Of a stretch of DNA of 64,000 nucleotides, positions 27,463 to 34,996 are shown piece by piece. A model generated the notes under the pieces. That model did not search any database, was not told the origin of the DNA, and saw only the letters and a program-made list of their open reading frames with translations. Every line of letters begins with the position of its first letter. Position 1 is the first letter of the stretch. The DNA is taken from assembly GCF_900167475.1 (NCBI RefSeq), contig NZ_LT796768.1:3348001-3412000 (forward strand). Reading direction: 5' to 3'. This DNA comes from Aeromicrobium choanae. Its GTDB lineage: Bacteria > Actinomycetota > Actinomycetes > Propionibacteriales > Nocardioidaceae. The position numbers and the translations under genes are program-made.

Positions 27463-28112
27463 GAGGCTCCTTCGGTGGAGGTGGTCGGGGAGACGATGCG
27501 CAGGTCGTCGACGGGTCGACCCAGGGCGAGGTGCTCGCGGACGAGGCGGCCGGCGTCCTCCGGCCGGACGGGTCCATACCAGGCACCCTCGGGGTGGACG
27601 ACCGCAACGGGGCCGTGGTTGCAGGGGAACAGGCAGCCGGTCTGCGCCATGAGGACGTCGGCGTCGGTCAGCCGCTGCTCGACCAGCGCCAGGACGAGCG
27701 CCCGGTAGGTCTCGTCGGAGCCGCGGGCGCTGCAGCGCGGTCCCCGGCACAGCAGCAGGTGGTGGCGGTGCGGGGGCGGCGTCTCCCATGCGGGCGATGA
27801 CAGCCGTGCCTCCCGGCCGCTGATGACGCGATCGCCGAAGCGGATCGTGGGCGGGTCGACCTGCTCCCGGTGCCAGTGACCGGCCACCCGGCCGACCCAT
27901 GAGCGCGCGAACGTCGGGTCGTCGGTGGTGACCGGCTCGAGGAGCAGGTCGCGGACGCCTTCCGCGTGCAGCTCGTCGAGCACCCGGACGAGGGTCGGGT
28001 CGGCGCCCTGCAGGAAGGCGATCCGCGCACCGGCCTCGGCAGCTGCTCGGCGCAGGACGGTCTGGCGCGCGGCATCGGACAGCGCGGTCGCGACATGGAC
28101 GAGGAGGGTCAT
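27459..28112 (-). CDS. CbiX-like domain fused to a [2Fe-2S] ferredoxin domain
   Basis: A 217-residue protein. The first 80 residues (TLLVHVATALSDAARQTVLR, VLDELHAEGVRDLLLEPV) look like half of a CbiX/sirohydrochlorin-chelatase fold. The C-terminal half is a thioredoxin-like ferredoxin: Cys122 and Cys127 (LCRGPRC) and Cys160 and Cys164 (TGCLFPC) have Shethna-type spacing for a [2Fe-2S] cluster. I use ATG 28112, which overlaps the ATPase stop by four bases; an ATG three codons upstream also exists. Its place directly before cobN suggests a redox or metal-handling role in cobalt insertion or corrin chemistry, but that is inference. Confidence 0.75.
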   Translation of the reverse strand: MTLLVHVATALSDAARQTVLRRAAAEAGARIAFLQGADPTLVRVLDELHAEGVRDLLLEPVTTDDPTFARSWVGRVAGHWHREQVDPPTIRFGDRVISGREARLSSPAWETPPPHRHHLLLCRGPRCSARGSDETYRALVLALVEQRLTDADVLMAQTGCLFPCNHGPVAVVHPEGAWYGPVRPEDAGRLVREHLALGRPVDDLRIVSPTTSTEGAS

Positions 28113-28870
28113 GGCTGCCACACCACCGTGAGCGCGCCGGTGATGCGATGGCGCTCGACGAAGGCCTTCACGCCGTAGACGTCGGCGACGAGCTCTTCGG
28201 TGATCACCTGGACGGGGGTCCCGGCGGCCACGACCCGGCCTTCGGCGAGGACGACGATCTCGTCGCAGTACGCCGCCGCGAGGTTGAGGTCGTGCAGCGC
28301 CGCCACGGCCGTGACCGCCGCGTCGCGGACGAGCCGCAGCACCTCCAGCTGGTGCCGGACGTCGAGGTGGTTGGTCGGCTCGTCGAGCAGGAGGACCTCG
28401 GGGTCCTGGGCCAGTGCGCGAGCGATCTGCACACGCTGTCGCTCGCCGCCGGACAGCGTGGCGTAGGGCTGCTCGAGCCGGTCCAGGACGCCGGTCGCGG
28501 CGGCGGCGCGGCGGATGGCCTCGACGTCCCGCTCGCCCACGGGCTGCCAGGAACGGCGGTGCGGGATGCGGCCGAGCTCGATGACGTCACGGACCAGCGG
28601 GTCGGTGTCGGTGGCGGACTCCTGCTCGACCACGCCGACCCGCTGGGCGATCTCGCGGCGGCGCAGGGACGCGAGGTCGTCGTCGCCGAGGCGGACGACA
28701 CCGGTCGTGGGCGCGCGCAGGCCCGCGAGGAGCCGGAGCAGGCTGGACTTCCCCGAGCCGTTCGGACCGAGCAGGCCGACCATCGAGCCGGGTGCCGCCG
28801 TGATGCTGACACCGTCGACGATCAGCCGGTCGCGCACCGACCACGAGACGGTGCGAGCGGTGAGGTTCAT
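28109..28870 (-). CDS. Corrinoid/iron-type ABC transporter ATPase (BtuD-like)
   Basis: A 253-residue ATPase of the FecE/BtuD class. Walker A is LLGPNGSGKSSLLRLLAG, the signature is LSGGERQRVQIARALA, Walker B is VLLLDEPTNHLD and the switch His is in VAALHDLNLAAAYCDE. The ATG overlaps the permease stop by four bases. Because the whole unit is led by a cobalamin riboswitch and contains cobN and cobF, corrinoid or cobalt-precursor uptake is the most likely job rather than siderophore import. Confidence 0.9.
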   Translation of the reverse strand: MNLTARTVSWSVRDRLIVDGVSITAAPGSMVGLLGPNGSGKSSLLRLLAGLRAPTTGVVRLGDDDLASLRRREIAQRVGVVEQESATDTDPLVRDVIELGRIPHRRSWQPVGERDVEAIRRAAAATGVLDRLEQPYATLSGGERQRVQIARALAQDPEVLLLDEPTNHLDVRHQLEVLRLVRDAAVTAVAALHDLNLAAAYCDEIVVLAEGRVVAAGTPVQVITEELVADVYGVKAFVERHRITGALTVVWQP

Positions 28871-29889
28871 GCGCGGACACCCTTCCGCCGGAGCAGGATG
28901 AGCGCGAACGCGGGAACGCCGAGCAGGGCCGTGGCGACACCGACCGGCAGCTCCTGCGGCGCGATTACGGTGCGCGCCGCGGTGTCGACCCAGACGAGGA
29001 AGACGGCCCCGAGGATCGCGGCGAGCGGCAGCATGCGCCGGTGGTTCACGCCCACCATGGCGCGCGCCACGTGGGGCAGCACGAGCCCGACGAACCCGAT
29101 CGCCCCCGACGTGCTGACGATGACCGCGGTGGTCAGGGCCGTCACGACCAGCAGCACCAGCCGCGCTCGGGCCACGTCGATGCCGAGCGTGGCCGCGCTG
29201 TCCTGCCCGAAGGCGAACGCGTCGAGCGTGGAGGCGAGCAGGAGGCACGCGATCACGGCCCCGACCACCGTCACCCCGACCACCACGACGTCGGTCCAGG
29301 AGGCGCTGCCCAGCGACCCGAGCAGCCAGAAGAGCACGCCGCGCGTCTGCTCCGCGTCGGCGGAGGTGAAGACGATGAACGACGTCAGCGCCGAGAACAG
29401 CTGCGTGGCCGCGACCCCGGCGAGGACGACGCGGTCGGTGGTCCCGCCGGCCGCAGCGGCGAGGACGAGCACGAGCAGGAACGCCCCGATGGCGCCGACG
29501 AACGCTCCGGCGGCCAACCCCACCGCGCCGGCGCCCACTCCCAGCACGACGATCGACACCGCACCGGTCGAGGCGCCGGAGGACACGCCCAGCACGAAGG
29601 GATCGGCCAGCGGGTTCCGCAGCAGGGACTGCAGGATCACGCCGCACACGGCGAGCCCGGCACCGCAGGCCGCCGCGAGCAGCGTGCGCGGCAGCCGCAG
29701 GTCCCAGACGATGCCCTCCTGGATCCGGCTCAGCCCGGACTCGCCCCCGGCCAGTCGCGACCAGGCCAGGGACACGACCGACCGCGGACCCACGTCGGAG
29801 GGGCCGATCGTGACCGCAACGCAGGCCGAGGCCACCAACAGGGCCAGCCCCGCGGAGGCCAGCAGCCAGGCGCGCCGGGTCGTCGTCAC
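28867..29889 (-). CDS. Corrinoid/iron-type ABC transporter permease (BtuC-like)
   Basis: A 340-residue FecCD/BtuC-type permease with about ten hydrophobic segments. Family segments seen are LRLPRTLLAAACGAGLAVCG, LQSLLRNPLADPFVLGVSSG and GAIGFVGLVLPHVARAMVG. The GTG start at 29889 overlaps the stop of the binding-protein gene by four bases (GTGA); the longer frame upstream is a shadow of that gene. It works with the ATPase and lipoprotein encoded on either side. Confidence 0.92.
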   Translation of the reverse strand: MTTTRRAWLLASAGLALLVASACVAVTIGPSDVGPRSVVSLAWSRLAGGESGLSRIQEGIVWDLRLPRTLLAAACGAGLAVCGVILQSLLRNPLADPFVLGVSSGASTGAVSIVVLGVGAGAVGLAAGAFVGAIGAFLLVLVLAAAAGGTTDRVVLAGVAATQLFSALTSFIVFTSADAEQTRGVLFWLLGSLGSASWTDVVVVGVTVVGAVIACLLLASTLDAFAFGQDSAATLGIDVARARLVLLVVTALTTAVIVSTSGAIGFVGLVLPHVARAMVGVNHRRMLPLAAILGAVFLVWVDTAARTVIAPQELPVGVATALLGVPAFALILLRRKGVRA

Positions 29890-30914
29890 CGTGAGAGACC
29901 GAAGGCGGCCAGTGCGTCGGCGACCTGCTCCAGTCCTTCGACGGTGCGGATCGAGGGGTTGAGGGCAGCGCCGGTGAGGGCGACGTAGCGGCGGTTCCTC
30001 ACGGCCGTCATCTCCCGGGTGACCGGGTTGGTCTCGAGGAACTCGATCTTCGCCTTCGCGGTCTCCGCGGTCTGGCTCTTGCGGGTCAGGTCGCCGATCA
30101 CGAGGACGTCGGGGTCGCGGTCCGCGACCGTCTCCCAGCCGATCTGCGGCCACTCGGACTTCGTGTCGTCGAAGACGTTCTTCAGGCCCAGGGCCCGCGT
30201 GATGATGCCGGGGCCCCCGCAGCAGCCGGCCATGTAGGGCGCCTCGCTGTTGGCGAACCAGTAGAGGACACTCACCTCGTCCTCCGGCGCCTTCGCCGCG
30301 GCCGCGGCGACACGGTCCTGCAGGCCGGCGACGAGCTCGTCACCCTGCTCCTCGACGTCGAGGAGCGCGGCGAGCTCGGTGATCTCGCGGTAGATCGTGT
30401 CGATCTCCAGGATCCCCGTGCGCGCACCGTCGCCGTCGCCCTGGTTGTCCTTGCCCTCGCACTCGGCGGGCGACAGGTACGTCGGGACACCGAACTTGCC
30501 GAAGGCGTCCGCCGAGCCGACGCCGCCCTGGCCGAGCACGCTCGCGAACGAGGCGGTCACGAGGTCCGGCTCGGTCTCGAGGACCCGCTCCATCGAGGGC
30601 GCGCTGTCCGCCAGCCGCTCGACCTTCGCGTTGTCGCCCTCGAGTCCCTTCATCACGGGATCGGTCCAGGTGGAGGTGCCGGCCATGCGGTCGGCCAGCC
30701 CGAGGGACAGGAGGATCTCGGTCGATCCCTGGTTGAGCGACACGATGCGCTTCGGAGGGGCCGTGACGGCGGTGGTGCGACCGCAGTTCTCCACCTCACG
30801 GGGGTACCCCGCGGCGGTCTCGGCATCGGACGAGGCGTCGCTGCTCGAGCAGGCACTCAGCGCGAGCGCGGCGCCGGCGAGCAGGACGAGGGGACGACGG
30901 ACGGGAGTACGCAC
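29886..30914 (-). CDS. Substrate-binding lipoprotein of corrinoid ABC importer (BtuF-like)
   Basis: A 342-residue extracytoplasmic binding protein. The signal peptide ends in the lipobox LSAC (Cys22). The binding fold follows, with PPKRIVSLNQGSTEILLSLGL and MERVLETEPDLVTASFAS, as in the periplasmic-binding class III (BtuF/FecB) family. GTG 30914 is chosen because AAGGA lies eight bases upstream. This is the first gene after cobalamin riboswitch 1, which supports corrinoid as ligand. A Cys-Cys-Gly-Gly-Pro stretch (AGCCGGPG) in the second lobe is unusual and could bear on metal or ligand binding. Confidence 0.88.
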   Translation of the reverse strand: MRTPVRRPLVLLAGAALALSACSSSDASSDAETAAGYPREVENCGRTTAVTAPPKRIVSLNQGSTEILLSLGLADRMAGTSTWTDPVMKGLEGDNAKVERLADSAPSMERVLETEPDLVTASFASVLGQGGVGSADAFGKFGVPTYLSPAECEGKDNQGDGDGARTGILEIDTIYREITELAALLDVEEQGDELVAGLQDRVAAAAAKAPEDEVSVLYWFANSEAPYMAGCCGGPGIITRALGLKNVFDDTKSEWPQIGWETVADRDPDVLVIGDLTRKSQTAETAKAKIEFLETNPVTREMTAVRNRRYVALTGAALNPSIRTVEGLEQVADALAAFGLSR

Positions 30915-30979
30915 AGGCGCGATCCTTCGAGGTCTGGGGCTCTTTCGCGAAGCCCGGTGGGACCAAACGGCGGTCGCCG

Positions 30980-31120
30980 TGAGGGCCAGCAGGTCTTCGG
31001 ACTCGGGATCGACCGGACGGAGCGCCTTCCCAGACCTCTCGGTCCAGTGGCTTCGTGCCCCGCCCGTCACCCTCACCGCTGCGCGTCAGTCCCGGACTCT
31101 CACCGGGTTCCCTGGCTCAT
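30980..31120 (-). ncRNA. Cobalamin riboswitch 1 (btuF-btuC-btuD-cobN-cobF leader)
   Basis: Read on the minus strand, the core has GGGAACCCGGTGAGAGTCC, then a CGCAGCGGTGAG segment. The B12 box is GAGTCCGAAGACCTGCTGGC at 30985-31004. GCCAGG at 31111-31116 can pair with the final CTGGC to close the element. After the box a small ACGGC/GCCGT hairpin may be the expression platform. A TACGTT -10 lies 28 bases before the core. Binding of cobalamin should repress the import, cobN and cobF operon. Confidence 0.92.
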
Positions 31121-31143
31121 CGCTGAGTTTGACTGGCGCGACG

Positions 31144-31149
31144 AACGTA
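31144..31149 (-). promoter_or_regulatory. Predicted -10 box upstream of riboswitch 1
   Basis: TACGTT on the minus strand. A transcript starting about seven bases downstream would begin just before the riboswitch core. Confidence 0.5.
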
Positions 31150-31200
31150 GCAGGCCGTCCGCCGGTCGGCCGCCACGAGGGTGCCTGACACCATGACCGG

Positions 31201-32079
31201 GTGACCGGACGGACTCGACGCGACCTGTGCCCCGGTCTGCTGCGCCCCTGGATCGCCGACGACGGCGCCCTGATCCGGGTCCGCATCCCGGGTGGTGCCG
31301 TGTCGGTCGACGCGCTCGGGGGCCTCCTCGGCGTCGCCCGGGCCCACGGCGACGGCACGGTCCACGTGACCAGTCGCGCCAACCTGCAGGTGCGGGCGAT
31401 CCCCCACGACGAGGGCTGCCTGTCCGACGCGGTCGTGGACGCGGTGATGGCGACCGGCCTCATGCCCTCCACCTCCCACGAGCGGATCCGCAACGTCATG
31501 GCGTCGCCGCTCACCGGACGGTCCGGCGGCCGGGCGGACCTGCGACTCGTCGTCGCGGAGCTCGACCGCCGACTGTGCGCCGAGCCGGGTCTCGCGGCCC
31601 TGGCGGGCCGCTTCCTGTTCGTCCTCGACGACGGCCGCGGGGACCTCGTCGACCGGGACCTCGATCTCGGCCTCGTCGCCCTCGAAGCGGACACCGCGCA
31701 GGTCCGTGCCGGGGCCGGATCGTGGGGTCCCGTGGTCCCGCTGGCAGCCGCCGCCGAAGTCCTCACGGCGCTCGCCGCGCGGTTCGTCGAGCTCGCGGGA
31801 GCCCAGGCGGAGTCGCCGTGGCACGTCGACGAGCTGCCCGGCGGCGGGGCCACCGTCCTCGCCTCACCCTCGGAGCCCCGTCCCGGCACCCGGGTGAGCA
31901 GCCCTCCCCCGGACCTTGGCAGGATCGAGCAGGTCGACGGCCGCATCGCGTGGCACCTGCCGGTGCCCGACGGCCGCATCGACGCCCGCCTGTTCGACGA
32001 GGTCCGCGCGCACGGAGCGCACGGCCTCGTGGTGACGCCGTGGCGCACCCTGATCGTCCCCGACCTGGAGAACGCATGA
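31201..32079 (+). CDS. cobG: CobG-like precorrin-3B synthase, short form
   Basis: A 292-residue protein of the nitrite/sulfite reductase ferredoxin-like family. It has RRDLCPGLLRPWIADDGALIR, GTVHVTSRANLQVRAIP and RIRNVMASPLTGRSGG, which match CobG, the oxygen-dependent enzyme that converts precorrin-3A to 3B. It is much shorter than the roughly 460-residue Pseudomonas enzyme. I see only three cysteines (residue 10, about 80 and about 125), none arranged as a siroheme/[4Fe-4S] ligand set. GTG 31201 lacks a clear ribosome site. It overlaps cobH by four bases, in a cobG-cobH-cobIJ unit. The pathway position supports the call; activity is uncertain. Confidence 0.75.
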   Translation: MTGRTRRDLCPGLLRPWIADDGALIRVRIPGGAVSVDALGGLLGVARAHGDGTVHVTSRANLQVRAIPHDEGCLSDAVVDAVMATGLMPSTSHERIRNVMASPLTGRSGGRADLRLVVAELDRRLCAEPGLAALAGRFLFVLDDGRGDLVDRDLDLGLVALEADTAQVRAGAGSWGPVVPLAAAAEVLTALAARFVELAGAQAESPWHVDELPGGGATVLASPSEPRPGTRVSSPPPDLGRIEQVDGRIAWHLPVPDGRIDARLFDEVRAHGAHGLVVTPWRTLIVPDLENA

Positions 32080-32741
32080 CTCTCGCCCCACCGTCGCGCC
32101 GCTACGACTACGTCACCGACGGCGCCGCGATCTACGTCGACTCGTTCGCCACGATCCGCGCCGAGGCCGACCTGTCGCGCATCCCCGCGGACGCCGAGAA
32201 GGTGGCGGTCCGGATGATCCACGCGTGCGGCCAGACCGACCTGACCCGGGACCTCGTGATCCATCCCAGTCTCGTGTCCGCGGCCCGCTCGGCGCTGGAG
32301 GCTGGGGCCCCGATCATCACCGACGCGCACATGGTCGCCGCGGGCGTGACGCGGGCCCGGCTGCCGCACGAGAACGACGTCCTGTGCTTCCTGCGCGACG
32401 CCGCCGTCCCGACCCTCGCGAAGGAGTGGGGCACCACGCGGTCGGCCGCCGCGGTGTCGCTGTGGACCGAGCGGTTGGAGGGCGCCGTCGTCGCGTTCGG
32501 CAACGCGCCCACCGCGCTGTTCCACCTGCTCGAGATGCTCCGCGACGGCGCACCGCGTCCGGCCGCGATCATCGGCACGCCGGTGGGCTTCATCGGGGCC
32601 GCCGAGTCGAAGCAGGCGCTCATCGACCTCACGACGGACGAGCCCGGCCTCGACATCCCGTTCCTCGCCGTCACCGGACGCCGCGGCGGCTCAGCGATGG
32701 CCGCGTCGGCGCTCAACGCGCTCGCCCAGGAGGCGGAGTGA
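32076..32741 (+). CDS. cobH: Precorrin-8X methylmutase CobH
   Basis: Moves a methyl group from C11 to C12 of precorrin-8X to give hydrogenobyrinic acid. The 221 residues are typical. The catalytic histidine is His49 in EKVAVRMIHACGQTDL. Other conserved parts are PIITDAHMVAAGV, GNAPTALFHLLEML and GTPVGFIGAAESKQAL. The ATG overlaps the cobG stop (ATGA) and the gene's stop overlaps the cobIJ start by four bases, so the three genes are translationally coupled. Confidence 0.96.
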   Translation: MTLAPPSRRYDYVTDGAAIYVDSFATIRAEADLSRIPADAEKVAVRMIHACGQTDLTRDLVIHPSLVSAARSALEAGAPIITDAHMVAAGVTRARLPHENDVLCFLRDAAVPTLAKEWGTTRSAAAVSLWTERLEGAVVAFGNAPTALFHLLEMLRDGAPRPAAIIGTPVGFIGAAESKQALIDLTTDEPGLDIPFLAVTGRRGGSAMAASALNALAQEAE

Positions 32742-34240
32742 GCGGGCGGCTGTACGGCGTCGGCGTCGGTCCCGGCGACCCCGAGCTCATCACCCTCAAG
32801 GCCGCGCGACTCATTGGCGCCGCCGACGTGGTCGTGTACCACCAGGGGGTGGGCAAGCAGTCGAACGCGCGGCGGATCGCGGCCGAGCTGATCCCGGCAG
32901 GCGTCGTCGAGGAGGCCCTCGTCTACCCCGTGACGACCCAGACGACCCAGCATCCCGGCGGCTACGCCGGGGCGATGGCCGACTTCTACGCCGACTGCGC
33001 CGAGCGGGTGCGCGCCCACCTGGAGGGCGGGCGCGACGTGGTGGTCCTGGCCGAGGGCGATCCGATGCTCTACGGCTCGTTCATGTACCTCCACGACCGG
33101 CTCTCGCCCGACTTCGAGACGCAGGTCGTCGCCGGCGTTCCCGCGTTCGCGGCGGCCACGGCCACCACCGCGCTGCCCCTCGTGCGCCAGACCGACGTGC
33201 TGACCGTGCTGCCCGGGACCCTGCCCGAGCCCGAGCTCGCCCGCCGACTCGCCGACACCGACGGAGCCGTGATCATGAAGCTCGGCCGGACCTTCGCGAA
33301 GGTACGCTCCGCGCTCGAGCAGGCCGGTCGCGTGGAGGGCTCGTGGTACGTCGAGCGCGCCTCGATGGACGCCGAGCGCGTGCTGCCCGTGGCGGACGTC
33401 GATCCCGAGACCGTGCCGTACTTCTCGATCGTCCTCGTGCCCGGCGACACCCGGCCCGGCGTCGCGCGGTACGACAAGCCGGTCGCCGAGGCCGTCGCCC
33501 CTGCCACGGACGCCGAGGTGGTCGTCGTGGGGCTGGGTCCGGGACCCGACCACTGGCTCTCCCCCGAGGCGTCGCAGGTGCTGGCCGAGGTGGGGCACGT
33601 GATCGGGTACGGCCCCTACGTCCAGCGCGTCCCGCAGCGGCCCGGCCTGGTCCGCCACGCCTCGGGCAACACGGTGGAGGTCGATCGGGCCCGCGAGGCA
33701 CTCGACCTCGCCCTGGCCGGCGAGCGCGTCGCGGTGGTGTCCGGGGGCGACGCCGGGATCTTCGGGATGGCCTCGGCCGTCTTCGAGGCGGCCGAGGACC
33801 CGCGCTACGCCGACGTCGCCGTGCGCGTCGTGCCCGGCATCTCGGCCGTGCAGGCCGTCGCCGCCCGGGCCGGCGCGCCCATCGGCGCCGACTTCGCCGT
33901 GATGAGCCTGTCGGACCGCCTCAAGCCCTGGGACGTCGTGGTGCGCCGCCTGCGCGCGATCGCCGAGGCCGACCTCGTCCTGGCGCTGTACAACCCGCGC
34001 TCCCGGTCGCGCACCGAGCAGGTGGCGCAGGCGAAGGCCGTCCTGCTCGATCACAAGTCACCCGACACCGTCGTGGTGGTGGGCCGCGACGTGGGCCGGG
34101 CAGAAGAGAGCCTCACGGTCACGACACTCGGCGACCTCGACCCCGAGGCCGTCGACATGAAGTGCCTGCTGCTGATCGGCGCCTCGTCGACCCGGGTGAC
34201 GCCTTCGGGACGCGTCTGGAGCCCCCGCTACGTCGAGTGA
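32738..34240 (+). CDS. cobIJ: Fused precorrin-2 C20- and precorrin-3B C17-methyltransferase CobIJ
   Basis: A 500-residue fusion of two tetrapyrrole methylases. The CobI half (about 1-250) starts GRLYGVGVGPGDPELITLKA and has VVLAEGDPMLYGSFMYL. The CobJ half (from about 260) starts VVVVGLGPGPDHWLSPEA and has VAVVSGGDAGIFGMASAV and FAVMSLSDRLKPWDVV. The same fusion is known from mycobacteria. The GTG start at 32738 overlaps the cobH stop by four bases. Its TGA abuts the convergent cobM stop with no gap, the two forming TGATCA. Confidence 0.95.
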   Translation: MSGRLYGVGVGPGDPELITLKAARLIGAADVVVYHQGVGKQSNARRIAAELIPAGVVEEALVYPVTTQTTQHPGGYAGAMADFYADCAERVRAHLEGGRDVVVLAEGDPMLYGSFMYLHDRLSPDFETQVVAGVPAFAAATATTALPLVRQTDVLTVLPGTLPEPELARRLADTDGAVIMKLGRTFAKVRSALEQAGRVEGSWYVERASMDAERVLPVADVDPETVPYFSIVLVPGDTRPGVARYDKPVAEAVAPATDAEVVVVGLGPGPDHWLSPEASQVLAEVGHVIGYGPYVQRVPQRPGLVRHASGNTVEVDRAREALDLALAGERVAVVSGGDAGIFGMASAVFEAAEDPRYADVAVRVVPGISAVQAVAARAGAPIGADFAVMSLSDRLKPWDVVVRRLRAIAEADLVLALYNPRSRSRTEQVAQAKAVLLDHKSPDTVVVVGRDVGRAEESLTVTTLGDLDPEAVDMKCLLLIGASSTRVTPSGRVWSPRYVE

Positions 34241-34996
34241 TCAGCCGCGCGCGCGACGCTCGCGGCTGGCCGCGTAGAGGAACGACTCGCCGCCGCGGAC
34301 GTCCGGCGCCAGCGCCGGTCCGACGAGGATGACGGCCGCCTGTCGCAGGCCCGCGTCCTCCACCTGGTCGGCGATGTCGGCCAGCGTGCCGCGCAGCACG
34401 AGCTGGTCGGGCTGGGTCGCCTTCGACACCACCACGACGGGGCAGTCCTGGCCGTAGTGCTCGGCCAGCTCGGCGGCCAGCTCACGCGTGCGGGTGATCC
34501 CCAGGTGCAGGGCCATCGTGGCACCCGTCGCGGCGAAGGCGGCGAGCCGCTCCCCCTCGGGCATCGCGGTCGAGCGCGCCTGGGTGCGCGTGAGAACGAC
34601 CGACTGCGCGACCTCGGGAACGGTCAGCTCGGCACCCACGATCGCGGCCGCAGCGGCGTAGGCGGGCACACCCGGCGTCACGTCCCACGGCACCTGCGCG
34701 GCGTCGAGCCGACGTGCCTGCTCGTGCACCGCGGAGTAGAGCGACGGGTCGCCCGAGCACAGCCGGACGACCTCGAGCCCCTCGGCGTGCGCGCCCACGA
34801 GGTGCGCCGTGATCTCGTCGAGGTCGAGGTGCTGCGTGTCGACCAGCCGGGCGCCCTCACGGCAGTGCCCCAGCACCTCGGCGTCCAGGTAGGTGCCCGC
34901 GTAGAGGCACACGTCGGCGACCTCCAGCAGGCGCACCGCGCGCAGGGTGAGCAGGTCGGCGGCGCCGGGGCCGGCCCCGACGAAGTGGACGGTCAT
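34241..34996 (-). CDS. cobM: Precorrin-4 C11-methyltransferase CobM
   Basis: Methylates C11 of precorrin-4 to give precorrin-5. It has 251 residues: TVHFVGAGPGAADLLTLRA, then YAGTYLDAEVLGHC, VVRLCSGDPSLYSAVHEQ, TPGVPAYAAAAA and VVVVSKATQPDQLVLRGT. All are typical of CobM/CbiF. The ATG at 34996 overlaps the cobL stop by four bases and has GGAG upstream inside cobL. It is the second gene of a cobL-cobM pair. Confidence 0.95.
   Translation of the reverse strand: MTVHFVGAGPGAADLLTLRAVRLLEVADVCLYAGTYLDAEVLGHCREGARLVDTQHLDLDEITAHLVGAHAEGLEVVRLCSGDPSLYSAVHEQARRLDAAQVPWDVTPGVPAYAAAAAIVGAELTVPEVAQSVVLTRTQARSTAMPEGERLAAFAATGATMALHLGITRTRELAAELAEHYGQDCPVVVVSKATQPDQLVLRGTLADIADQVEDAGLRQAAVILVGPALAPDVRGGESFLYAASRERRARG

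Noticed and set aside
24079..27708. Open frame of 1209 codons on the plus strand opposite cobN
   Set aside because: Composition is that of a reverse-complement shadow; cobN motifs on the minus strand are clear.
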